Below, in pieces: positions 56,083 to 63,729 of a DNA stretch of 64,000 nt; the stretch's first letter is position 1, and each line of letters opens with the position of its first letter. Source of the stretch: Vreelandella songnenensis (GTDB lineage: Bacteria > Pseudomonadota > Gammaproteobacteria > Pseudomonadales > Halomonadaceae). The stretch is from positions 806,001 through 870,000 of the forward strand of contig NZ_PVTK01000001.1 in the NCBI RefSeq assembly GCF_003002925.1, given 5' to 3'. Made by a program: the position numbers and the translations under genes. The notes beneath the pieces were generated by a model. That model did no database searches. It had not been told where the DNA came from and was given only the letters and a program-made list of their open reading frames with translations.

Positions 56083-57270
56083 CTACTTGATGCAGCCTTC
56101 GGCGCGTAGCTTATCCAGTGCGTCAGCGTCGAAGCCCAGCCCTTCGAGCACTTCATCGGTATGCTGGGCAAACAGCGGCGCCGGGCTGCGTATCGTGGAA
56201 GGAGTAAGCGAGAACTTGCTGGGAAAGCCGATGGTTTTCATCTTGCCGATCACCGGATGCTCCATCTCTTCCACCATGCCGCGGGCCAGGTAATGTTCAT
56301 CGGCCATCGCCTCGGCGAAGTTGTTGATCGGGCCGGCCGGCACGCCGGCGCTGTCGCAAAGTGTCAGCCATTCATCCACACTCTGCTCGGCCATCAGCTC
56401 CTCGAGCAGCGCCTCCAGCTCATCCACGTGCTGGCCGCGGTCGTGATTGGTGAGAAAGCGCGGGTCGTCCATCAGCGCTTCAAGCTTCAATACATCCTGG
56501 CAGAACCGCTCCCAGGTGCGCTGGTTGGCACAGCCCAGCATCAAGTAGCCGTCGCTTGCCTTGACCGCCTGGTACGGCGCCGATACGCGGTGGCGCCAGC
56601 CCGTCGGGGCCGGCACGGTGCCTTCGGCGAAGTAGGCCGCTGCTTCCCAGGTAAACCAGGGCAGGCCGCACTCGGTAATCGCGATATCGATATGCTGGCC
56701 CTCGCCGGTGGCCATCTTGTGGATATGCGCGGCGAGTATGGAGTACACCGCAGTGATACCCGCGCCGATATCGTAAACCGCGATACCGGTTTTCAGCGGA
56801 CGCCGGCCCGGTTCTCCGGTCATCGACATCAGCCCGGTCATGCCCTGGGCGACCAGGTCGAACCCACCCTTGTGGCTGTAAGGGCCGGTCTGGCCGTAAC
56901 CCGAAATGGAGCAGTACACGATACCGGGGTTGATGGCCTTGATGGTGGCGTAATCGATGGCCAGCGACTTCGTGACGCCGGGGCGGTAATTCTCGACGAT
57001 CACGTCTGCATCACCCGCCAGGCGGTAGAAGATCTGCCGCGCCCGCTCATCCTTCAGGTTGAGTGAAATGCTCTTTTTATTACGGTTGATCTGGGAAAAG
57101 CAGGTGGACTCGCCGTTGACGTAAGGCCCCATCTGGCGGCTGTCATCGCCGCCGTTGAGCTTTTCCACCTTGATCACTTCAGCGCCCATGTCGGCCAGCA
57201 CCATGGTGCAGTAGGGCCCGGCCATGATCTGGGAGACGTCGAGTATCTTGATATTGTGTAAGGGAAGCAT
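56083..57270 (-). CDS. CaiB/BaiF (family III) CoA-transferase
   Basis: A 395-residue enzyme moving CoA between carboxylic acids through an aspartyl-CoA intermediate. The likely nucleophile is D138 in KGGFDLVAQGMTG. The family opening (IKILDVSQIMAGPYCTMVLADMGAEVIKVE) and GYGQTGPY are clear. Relatives act on formate/oxalate, carnitine, succinate/malate, citramalate or aromatic acids; the sequence alone does not choose. AAGGAGG precedes the ATG. It lies 18 bases after the crotonase-fold gene in the TRAP operon, so it probably activates the imported acid. Confidence 0.9.
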   Translation of the reverse strand: MLPLHNIKILDVSQIMAGPYCTMVLADMGAEVIKVEKLNGGDDSRQMGPYVNGESTCFSQINRNKKSISLNLKDERARQIFYRLAGDADVIVENYRPGVTKSLAIDYATIKAINPGIVYCSISGYGQTGPYSHKGGFDLVAQGMTGLMSMTGEPGRRPLKTGIAVYDIGAGITAVYSILAAHIHKMATGEGQHIDIAITECGLPWFTWEAAAYFAEGTVPAPTGWRHRVSAPYQAVKASDGYLMLGCANQRTWERFCQDVLKLEALMDDPRFLTNHDRGQHVDELEALLEELMAEQSVDEWLTLCDSAGVPAGPINNFAEAMADEHYLARGMVEEMEHPVIGKMKTIGFPSKFSLTPSTIRSPAPLFAQHTDEVLEGLGFDADALDKLRAEGCIK

Positions 57271-57288
57271 GCGCTCTCCTCCTTGTGA

Positions 57289-58095
57289 TTAACGGCCCGT
57301 CCACGCAAACGCGGTCTTGTTGACGAATTTATCCACGGCGGCGGCAAAATCGCGGCTCATGTAGCAGGTGGTTATCCAGTCGTCGCTTGCCCCCGCATCA
57401 AGGCGGCGCTGCTCAAGCGCCCGGTTGATCAGCGCCTTGCTGGCCTGGAGCGTCAGCGGCGCGCGCTTGGCAAAATCTGCCGCGAGCATGGCAACGTCGT
57501 CATGGATGGTGGCGGCATCAAACAGCCCGTTCACAAGCCCGGCGGCATGCGCCTCCTCGCCATTCACCAGCCGCGCCATCATCAGCACTTCCTTGGTACG
57601 GGCCACCCCCAGCATATCGATCAGACGCGATACGTTGCTGATCGACAGCGTATTGCCCAGCGTCTTGGCAATGGGCACGCCGAACTTCATGCTGGAAGTG
57701 GCGTAGCGAAAGTCGCATACCAGGGCGATTGCTGCGCCGCCGCCCACGCAGGCGCCCTCGATCAAGGCAAGCGTCGGTTTGGGAAAGCGCTCGAGCTTGC
57801 CCACCACCTGATCGATGCGCCGCTCGTAGCCAATCGCATCCTCAGGCTTCGAGAAGCCGGCAAACTGGGTGATATCGGTACCCGCCACGAACGCCTCGCC
57901 GCCCACCCCGTGCAGCACCAGCGCGTGAACGTCGTCGTCATCGGCCAGCACATCGCAGTAGTGCTCCAGGGCGCTGTACATCTCCCAGGTCATGGCATTG
58001 CGGCTTTGCGGGCGGTTGAACCCCAGCCAGGCAACGCCGTCACGAACGTTGAACGTCACACTTTCGGTCGGCGATGAATCAGGTGAATCGCTCAT
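57289..58095 (-). CDS. Crotonase-fold protein, atypical enoyl-CoA hydratase/isomerase family
   Basis: A 268-residue crotonase-superfamily protein. The CoA/oxyanion-hole regions are present (FVAGTDITQF and ALIEGACVGGGAAIALVCDF), as is the C-terminal helix. However, the first catalytic Glu of hydratases (GGGxEL) is replaced (GGGAAIAL), and the second (PEIxLG) is missing too (KFGVPIAKTLG). It is therefore unlikely to be a standard hydratase and may be an isomerase, lyase, decarboxylase or thioesterase. ATG 58095 has GAGGGAG; the long reading upstream of it only overlaps the DctM gene in another frame. It is 11 bases after dctM, so coupled. Confidence 0.85.
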   Translation of the reverse strand: MSDSPDSSPTESVTFNVRDGVAWLGFNRPQSRNAMTWEMYSALEHYCDVLADDDDVHALVLHGVGGEAFVAGTDITQFAGFSKPEDAIGYERRIDQVVGKLERFPKPTLALIEGACVGGGAAIALVCDFRYATSSMKFGVPIAKTLGNTLSISNVSRLIDMLGVARTKEVLMMARLVNGEEAHAAGLVNGLFDAATIHDDVAMLAADFAKRAPLTLQASKALINRALEQRRLDAGASDDWITTCYMSRDFAAAVDKFVNKTAFAWTGR

Positions 58096-58106
58096 GAATG
58101 ACTCCC

Positions 58107-59390
58107 TCAGCCGTAGATGAAGTTGACCAGTGCCAGCGCGAAGGCGGGAATATAGGTATTGATCATCAGGATCGTGAACAGCACCGCGATGAACCACAGG
58201 TTGGTCCTGGACGTTGCCCAGATATCCGATTTGGCAATCGAACACGCGGCAATCAGCACGCTCGCCACCGGCGGGGTCTGCTGACCGATCGCCAGGTTCA
58301 GGGTCACGATCAGGCCAAAGTGCAGCGGGTCGATGCCCACTTCCAGCACCAGCGGCAGTACGATGGGCACTACCAGAATGATCGCCGCCGCCGAGTGCAG
58401 GAAAATCCCCAGAATCAGGAAGATGATGTTCAAGAGCGCCAGAATGACGTACTTGTTGTCCGTCAGTTCGCTGATCTGCATGGCGATTTCCTGTGGCACG
58501 CGGGTTTCGGTCAGGTAACTGCCCACCACCGCCGAAGCCGCCACCAGGAGCATGACCACCGCCGTCTGCACCCCGGCGCTCTTGCAGGAGTCGAGGAAGT
58601 TCTTGATCGTGAACTCGCGATACACCACGGCGCTGATGAAGATCGCCACGCACACTGCAAGGGCCGCCCCTTCAGTCGCCGTGACGAAGCCGCCGAAGAT
58701 ACCGCCCAGAATGATCACCGGAATCAACAGCGCCCAGACCGCCTCCTTGAGCGCCGTCCACAGCACGGAGACCTGAAAACGTCCCTCAGAGGGAAAGTTG
58801 TATTTCCTGGCCAGGTAGTAGCACATGGCGGCAAGCCCCATGGCGCCTAACAGGCCGGGGAAAATGCCCGCCACAAACATCTGTACCACGGACTCGCCGG
58901 ACATCACCGCGTACAGGATCATGGGAATCGAAGGGGGCAGGATGATTGCAAGGCTCGCCGCGGAGGAAGAGATGGAAGCGGCAAACTCTTTCGAGTAGCC
59001 CTTCTTGCGCATGGCCGGAATCAGGATGCTCCCGATCGCCGACACGCCCGCCACCGACGACCCGGAGATTTCGGCGAAGAACACCGAAGCGCCGATGGTC
59101 ACCATGGAAAGCCCACCCTTGATGAACCCGACCATGGCCATGGCCAGATCGATCAGGCGCCGGGAGATGCTCGAGGCGTTCATGATGGCGCCGGCCAGAA
59201 TGAACAGCGGAATGGCGATCAGGGGAAAGTTGGTCGCCCCTTCGAACATGGTCATGCCCACTGTCGGCATCGCCATGCTGCCGTAGGTCATGAAGGTGGC
59301 AATCGTGCCTACCAGCGCAAGCGCCACGGCGACCGGCACGTTGATCAGAATCAGCACGATCAGTGCGAGAAATATATACAGTATGGTCAT
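58107..59390 (-). CDS. dctM: TRAP transporter large permease subunit DctM
   Basis: A 427-residue 12-TM permease. DctM hallmarks are ILIPAMRKKGYSKEFAASISSSA, LAIILPPSIPMILYAV and LNLAIGQQTPPVASVL near the end. AGGTAA precedes the ATG, and it lies 9 bases after dctQ. It works with the small subunit 59400-59960 and binding protein 60030-61007 to import an organic acid with sodium. Confidence 0.94.
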   Translation of the reverse strand: MTILYIFLALIVLILINVPVAVALALVGTIATFMTYGSMAMPTVGMTMFEGATNFPLIAIPLFILAGAIMNASSISRRLIDLAMAMVGFIKGGLSMVTIGASVFFAEISGSSVAGVSAIGSILIPAMRKKGYSKEFAASISSSAASLAIILPPSIPMILYAVMSGESVVQMFVAGIFPGLLGAMGLAAMCYYLARKYNFPSEGRFQVSVLWTALKEAVWALLIPVIILGGIFGGFVTATEGAALAVCVAIFISAVVYREFTIKNFLDSCKSAGVQTAVVMLLVAASAVVGSYLTETRVPQEIAMQISELTDNKYVILALLNIIFLILGIFLHSAAAIILVVPIVLPLVLEVGIDPLHFGLIVTLNLAIGQQTPPVASVLIAACSIAKSDIWATSRTNLWFIAVLFTILMINTYIPAFALALVNFIYG

Positions 59391-59399
59391 GCTGGTTAC

Positions 59400-59960
59400 C
59401 TACCCTCGCTGATGGGTGCTGACGGCTTCAACTTCTTCGGCATCGATCCCGGCTTCTTCCAGCTCGTGATCGATGAACCCTTTGCCCCGCGCACTTTTCA
59501 GCACCTCGGGCAGACGCAGCAGTTCAGCGATGATGAACAGTACAGACGCCACCGGAATGGCCGACTGGGTAAGCTGCATGGAGATCGCCGGCAGGCTGAC
59601 CATGTTGACGCCTTCCAGAATCAGCATCACCTGGTAGCTGGCCAGACCCAGAAACACGAAAAAGCCGATGGTAATGGCCTCTGCCAGCAGCGCGACCGGC
59701 ACCCGAATGGCCGGTGGGCACATGTTGAGCACGCTTGGGCAGGTGATATGCGCGCCCCGTGCCGCGGCCAGCGCCGTGCCGTAGTAGGTCACCCAGGCCA
59801 GCAGTACCGCGGCCAGCTCGTCGTACCAGCTCAGCGGAAAACCCAGATAGCGGGTCACGAACCCGATGGTCACAACGCCTGCCAGTGCAATCACCAGCAC
59901 CACGACTATCGCTTCGAGAAACGAGAAGTAGGCGTTCCTGAACTTGCTAAAAGCACTCAT
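59400..59960 (-). CDS. dctQ: TRAP transporter small permease subunit DctQ
   Basis: A 186-residue four-helix membrane protein. Segments are FLEAIVVVLVIALAGVVTIGFV, the diagnostic YDELAAVLLAWVTYYGTALAAARGAHI, IRVPVALLAEAITIGFFVFLGL and AIPVASVLFIIAELLRL. ATG 59960 has GGAGG at good spacing and replaces a longer reading to 59993. An acidic C-terminal tail (EEAGIDAEEVEAV) is unusual but harmless. Confidence 0.92.
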   Translation of the reverse strand: MSAFSKFRNAYFSFLEAIVVVLVIALAGVVTIGFVTRYLGFPLSWYDELAAVLLAWVTYYGTALAAARGAHITCPSVLNMCPPAIRVPVALLAEAITIGFFVFLGLASYQVMLILEGVNMVSLPAISMQLTQSAIPVASVLFIIAELLRLPEVLKSARGKGFIDHELEEAGIDAEEVEAVSTHQRG

Positions 59961-59978
59961 TGAAACCTCCAGAACGGT

Positions 59979-60010
59979 GAGGCGGCCCGGCACGCAGGCC
60001 AGCCCGCCTC
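59979..60010 (-). other. Intercistronic hairpin between dctP and dctQ (third TRAP operon)
   Basis: GAGGCGG (59979-59985) pairs with CCGCCTC (60004-60010) and the inner bases extend the stem to about 13 pairs with one mismatch. No T-run follows. The position is the same as in the other two TRAP operons. Confidence 0.65.
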
Positions 60011-60029
60011 CAGGAAACGGCGGCTTGGC

Positions 60030-61007
60030 CTACTCGCGAAGCGCGGCCACGGAATCGATCAGTTCCTGACCACCCTCGACATCATCGGCAAACTTGGCGT
60101 AGATGGTCTGAGAGGCTTCCACGAAGGCATCGAAATCCACCTCGTTGACCTGCATACCGCCCTCCTCCATCTTCACCAGCGTCTCCTCGTCCAGGCGCAG
60201 CCCCTCTTCCAGCGCAAAGTCCTCCATTTCAAGGGCCACCTCCTCGAGTACCTCGCGGATTTCCTCGGGCAGGCGATTCCAGCTGGCGCCTGCCGTCAGG
60301 TACGCCGGGGTATAGACGTGGTTGGACATGGAGAGATAATCCTGCACTTCCTGAAAACGCGAGGAGTAGGTTTGAATCAGCGGGTTTTCCTGCCCGTCCA
60401 TGGCCCCGGTCTGCAGCGCCACGAACACCTCGGAAAGCGACATGGGCGAAGGGGCCGCACCGTAGCTTCTGAACATCTCGATGCGCCAGACACCGCTTGG
60501 CGTACGCAGCTTGATGCCCTCGAGATCCCCCGGCACGACGATCGGCCTTACGTTGTTGGTAATCTGTCGAAACCCGTTCTCCCAGACACCGATGATTTTG
60601 AAGCCACGCGCTTCGGCAGCCTCGTAAAGCGGCCCGCGCACCACCTCATCGCGCACGCGCTTCATGTGCTCACGATCCTTGATCAGGTAGGGCATCTCGA
60701 ACAGCGCAAACTCCGGGGATTCCGAGCTCATTACCGTGGATGGAATGGAAAGGTCCAGCGACCCCAGGCGAAGCCTGCGCATCATCGACTCATCGCTGCC
60801 CAGCTGGCTATTGCCGTACACGTTCACCTCGGCCACGCCTTCAAGGCGTTCATTGGCAAGCTCGGCAAAGCGGTTGGCGGTGATCTCGAACAGCGAGCCC
60901 GGGCCGCCGACGTGGCCCAGACGAACTTCGGTGGCGGCGTTCGCGGCGGCGGCCTGCAGGCCAGCCGCCACGATAACGCTTGCAAGCGTGGTCTTGAGAA
61001 ATTTCAT
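60030..61007 (-). CDS. dctP: TRAP transporter solute-binding protein DctP
   Basis: A 325-residue periplasmic binding protein. A signal peptide ends at about residue 24 (AAANA-A). Motifs are GHVGGPGSLFEITANRFAEL, the carboxylate Arg region GIKLRTPSGVWRIEMFRSYG and GAMDGQENPLIQTY. The binding-region residues differ from the other DctP in this window, so the ligand differs. GGAG precedes the ATG. It is the first gene of the seven-gene operon, with a TTTGAATTCAAA palindrome 150 bases upstream. Confidence 0.93.
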   Translation of the reverse strand: MKFLKTTLASVIVAAGLQAAAANAATEVRLGHVGGPGSLFEITANRFAELANERLEGVAEVNVYGNSQLGSDESMMRRLRLGSLDLSIPSTVMSSESPEFALFEMPYLIKDREHMKRVRDEVVRGPLYEAAEARGFKIIGVWENGFRQITNNVRPIVVPGDLEGIKLRTPSGVWRIEMFRSYGAAPSPMSLSEVFVALQTGAMDGQENPLIQTYSSRFQEVQDYLSMSNHVYTPAYLTAGASWNRLPEEIREVLEEVALEMEDFALEEGLRLDEETLVKMEEGGMQVNEVDFDAFVEASQTIYAKFADDVEGGQELIDSVAALRE

Positions 61008-61156
61008 GGAGCACTCCAGGTGAACACTTGTTGTTGTTGGCTACGTCACCACGCGGGCCTTGTGCCCGGCGGTTCCTGCTCAGCGCTTGCCGGTAGCTTT
61101 GCAAGCGGCCACATCCCTGTCGCGTGAGCGACACTCCTGTCAACTCGCTCATTCAA

Positions 61157-61168
61157 TTTGAATTCAAA
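61157..61168. promoter_or_regulatory. Perfect TTTGAATTCAAA palindrome upstream of dctP
   Basis: 12-bp perfect palindrome in an AT-rich block, followed by a half-repeat AATTCAAAATTA. The core matches the sites at 56056 and 61897. Candidate operator of the FCD regulator 62028-62711. Confidence 0.5.
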
Positions 61169-61276
61169 ATTCAAAATTAGGTATTAAACTTTCGTATCGT
61201 GAGAATTCTGCGCGTTACACCGGGTTGATTTATAAGCACTCCGTCCGGTCAGCGGCGCAAAAAAACCTGCAGGCAC

Positions 61277-61303
61277 AAAAAAAGCGCCCTGTTCAAGGCG
61301 CCT
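61277..61303 (-). terminator. Terminator of the GlcG/HbpS-like gene
   Basis: Stem GCGCC / GGCGC (61284-61288 with 61297-61301) and, on the minus strand, a run of seven T. It lies 25 bases after the stop. Confidence 0.7.
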
Positions 61304-61327
61304 GTGGTTCAAACAAAACCCGAGACT

Positions 61328-61798
61328 TTACTTATCCGGCGCGGGCTCAAGCCCCCAGGCAAGCCCGGCGGCGTCGATACCGGCAATGGCCGTCTGCTCA
61401 TCTTCGCCGGACGACGCCCCGCTTACCCCTACTGCGCCAATCACATACCCCGATTGATCCAGAATGGGAACACCGCCGGCCACCGCCACGAAATGGCCCT
61501 GAGAGGCCGCCGCCACGCTTGCCAGAAAGGCCGGCCGCTCGCTGTTACGCTCCCCGATTACTCCGCTTGCCACGCCGATGCCGAGCGCGGCAAAGGCCTT
61601 GCCTTGGGCGACGGGAAAGCGCAGCGGGGCGCAGCCGTCTTCGCGCTCGGCGGCGATCAGGTGGCCTCCGCCATCCAGCACCACGATGGTCAGAGGGGGT
61701 AGATCCGCCTTGCGCGCCTGGGCAACCGCCCCCTCCAGCATTGCCTTTGCCTGGGCGCGCGTCAGCGCTACCTTCGCGTGATATACGTTACCGGCCAT
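61328..61798 (-). CDS. GlcG/HbpS family protein
   Basis: A 156-residue protein of the DUF336/HbpS-like family. It opens TRAQAKAMLEGAVAQARKADLP and has the conserved IVVLDGGGHLIAAERED, SQGHFVAVAGGVPIL and GAVGVSGASS blocks. GlcG accompanies glycolate genes in many bacteria with unknown role, and HbpS binds haem. It has no signal peptide. AGGAG precedes the ATG. It is divergent from the FCD regulator and lies between the TRAP operon and glcC, so it is linked to hydroxyacid metabolism by position only. Confidence 0.85.
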   Translation of the reverse strand: MAGNVYHAKVALTRAQAKAMLEGAVAQARKADLPPLTIVVLDGGGHLIAAEREDGCAPLRFPVAQGKAFAALGIGVASGVIGERNSERPAFLASVAAASQGHFVAVAGGVPILDQSGYVIGAVGVSGASSGEDEQTAIAGIDAAGLAWGLEPAPDK

Positions 61799-61896
61799 TG
61801 TCTGCTCCTTGTTATCGTTGTTAACTGCTAATTTCCCCTAGCTTGAGGAGAAAATTTCAATATCACGGCTGAGGTTTTTAATAACCTTGTTAATAT

Positions 61897-61904
61897 TGAA
61901 TTCA
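61897..61904. promoter_or_regulatory. TGAATTCA site between the GlcG/HbpS-like gene and FCD regulator
   Basis: TATTGAATTCATAA in the 229-base divergent region; third copy of the palindrome. Placement in front of the regulator gene suggests autoregulation. Confidence 0.45.
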
Positions 61905-62027
61905 TAATTACTTTTGCAGATCATACGCAGACTCGCCACTATACCAAGCGGGTAGGCGCCTAAATCCCTTTAGCAGAGCGGACAGCTTGGTAGGATCGCC
62001 AGGTGGACGACCCAGAAGGATGAGCAA

Positions 62028-62711
62028 ATGACCAAGATACTTCAGCGCAACCTGTATCGAGAAGTGGCCGATCGCATCGGTGATCTGATCGAGCATGGCG
62101 AACTGGCGCCGGGCGAGCGCATTTCCGAAAAGCAGCTGTGCGAAAAATTCGGCGTATCGCGTACCCCCCTGCGCGAAGCGTTGAAGGTGCTGGCCACCGA
62201 AGGGCTGATCGAGCTGTTGCCCAACCGCGGCGCACGCGTGGTGCGCTTGACGTTCAAGAAGGTCAAGGACACCTACGACCTGATGGCCGCGCTGGAAGGG
62301 TTATCCGGCGAGCTTGCCTGCCAGCATATCAGCGATGCGGAAATCGCCGCCATTCGCCGGCTGCACAACAGTATGCTCGAGCACTACCGCCAGCAGGATC
62401 TGAAGACGTACTTCGAACTCAACCGACAGATTCATGAAAGCATTCTGGCGGCGTCGCAAAATGAGGTACTTCAGGAGATGTACAGCAACCTCAGCCAGCG
62501 CGTAAAGCGCGTGCGCTACTCCAAGAAGATGACCCAGGCGTTCTGGGATCGCGCAGTCAAGGATCATGAAAACATGATCAACGCCCTGGAAGCGCGCGAC
62601 AGCCAGTTGCTTGGCCAGATTCTGCGCGACCACCTGTGCAACAAGCTGGAGGTAGCCACCCTGGCCGGTGTGATCGACGATGACGGGCCTCTTGAGGCGG
62701 TCAACGGGTAA
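62028..62711 (+). CDS. GntR family regulator, FCD subfamily
   Basis: A 227-residue regulator. The winged HTH (YREVADRIGDLIEHGELAPGERI, KFGVSRTPLREALKVLATEGLIELL, PNRGARVVRL) is followed by an FCD domain (YDLMAALEGLSGELACQHIS, FELNRQIHESILAASQNEV, DHENMINALEARD) with the histidines usual for the metal site. AAGGA precedes the ATG. It lies next to the GlcG-like gene and upstream of the TRAP operon and probably controls both through TGAATTCA sites. It ends 4 bases before convergent glcC. Confidence 0.9.
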   Translation: MTKILQRNLYREVADRIGDLIEHGELAPGERISEKQLCEKFGVSRTPLREALKVLATEGLIELLPNRGARVVRLTFKKVKDTYDLMAALEGLSGELACQHISDAEIAAIRRLHNSMLEHYRQQDLKTYFELNRQIHESILAASQNEVLQEMYSNLSQRVKRVRYSKKMTQAFWDRAVKDHENMINALEARDSQLLGQILRDHLCNKLEVATLAGVIDDDGPLEAVNG

Positions 62712-62715
62712 GGCG

Positions 62716-63492
62716 CTACCAGGACTCGATGCGCATGGCCGAGCGCTCCAGGCGCTCGCTTTCGGCTTCAAGTTCGCGCAACAGCTCGCTGATACTGGTG
62801 AGGTGCTCGAGCGCCACCCGCTTTGCCTGTTCGGCATCGCCCGCCACCACGGCATCGTGCAGCCGGGCGTGCTGGCGGTTGATCATCTCTCTGGGGCCTT
62901 CGCGGTGATAAAGGTGCTTGACCGAGGCAAACACCGAACTCAGCAACAGGTCGGTCAAACTTTGCAGCGTGTGTACCAGTACCGGATTGTGCGAAGCCTG
63001 GGAAATCGCCAGATGAAAGGCGTGGTCCAGTCGCGCCAGCCGTTCCACCTCGATGGGCTCTGCCTGCTCGGCGTAGTCGGCCATCTCGCGGTAGCGCCGG
63101 GTGATCAGCACGCGGTCCATCGACGTGCCCCGCCGGGCCGCCAGAAACGCCGACTCGCCCTCCAGCAGCGCGCGCACTTCCAGAAGATCGAACAGCGTGC
63201 GCGGATGGTCGTTGAACAGGTGCATCAGCGGGCTGTGCTGGTGCATGGGCAGAAGCGACGCCACCGTGGAGCCGTGGCCCTGGCGGGTATCGATGATCTG
63301 CTTGCTGCGCAGAATCCGCAGGCCCTCGCGCAACGAGGCGCGCGACACCTTGAGCCGCTCGCACAGCCTGCGCTCTGAAGGCAGCAGCTGGCCCGGGCGG
63401 AACACGCCATCCAGAATCAGCTGCTCGAGCCGCGCCGCCACGTTTTCCGGCGTGCGCCGTCCGGCCACTCGCTTCTCGTTTGAAAGCGTCAT
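62716..63492 (-). CDS. glcC: Glycolate operon regulator GlcC (GntR/FCD)
   Basis: A 258-residue regulator activating glycolate oxidase genes in response to glycolate. It matches E. coli GlcC through most of its length: DGVFRPGQLLPSERRLCERL, SRASLREGLRILRS, HSPLMHLFNDHPRTLFDLLE, VRALLEGESAF and LDHAFHLAISQASHNPVL. ATG at 63492 with GGAGAG agrees with the family start; a reading to 63654 would add unlikely residues. Divergent from glcD across 237 bases with a TGGT-N3-ACCA operator. Confidence 0.94.
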   Translation of the reverse strand: MTLSNEKRVAGRRTPENVAARLEQLILDGVFRPGQLLPSERRLCERLKVSRASLREGLRILRSKQIIDTRQGHGSTVASLLPMHQHSPLMHLFNDHPRTLFDLLEVRALLEGESAFLAARRGTSMDRVLITRRYREMADYAEQAEPIEVERLARLDHAFHLAISQASHNPVLVHTLQSLTDLLLSSVFASVKHLYHREGPREMINRQHARLHDAVVAGDAEQAKRVALEHLTSISELLRELEAESERLERSAMRIESW

Positions 63493-63607
63493 GCTCTCTC
63501 CTCTCGAACCACCGGCTCGTCTTGCACCTTGAAAGCAGGCAGTGGTAAGACCTGTGGCAGCGGCTGCCAGCGCAGCGCTGCGGCAATCGCGATGCTTCGC
63601 TATCGTC

Positions 63608-63628
63608 GACCAATTACTGGTCTGACCA
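63608..63628. promoter_or_regulatory. GlcC-type operator between glcC and glcD
   Basis: Overlapping dyads GACCA-N5-TGGTC (63608-63622) and TGGT-N3-ACCA (63618-63628) give three half-sites in a row. The second is the classic PdhR/LldR/GlcC core. It lies 102 bases before glcD. Confidence 0.6.
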
Positions 63629-63729
63629 TTGCACCACAGTCTGGACAGGCACACAAAAAAAGCTCAGATTGACGCTATTGCCCTACCGACCGTGCGGTTA
63701 CTTTCAACGATAAAAACTGGGATGTCGTG

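Larger units (their letters stand above)
61008..61327. other. Intergenic region of 320 bases upstream of the third TRAP operon
   Basis: It holds the promoter of dctP (minus strand), an AT-rich block at 61150-61185 with the TGAATTCA palindrome, and at its far end the terminator of the GlcG/HbpS-like gene. I found no gene in it. Confidence 0.6.

Noticed and set aside
56083..58095. Itaconate degradation (CoA-transferase, hydratase, lyase)
   Set aside because: No citramalyl-CoA lyase (CitE type) is present and the crotonase lacks hydratase residues.
57289..58653. 454-residue reading of the crotonase gene
   Set aside because: The first ~186 residues overlap the DctM gene in another frame and show no domain; ATG at 58095 has a good ribosome binding site and matches the family start.
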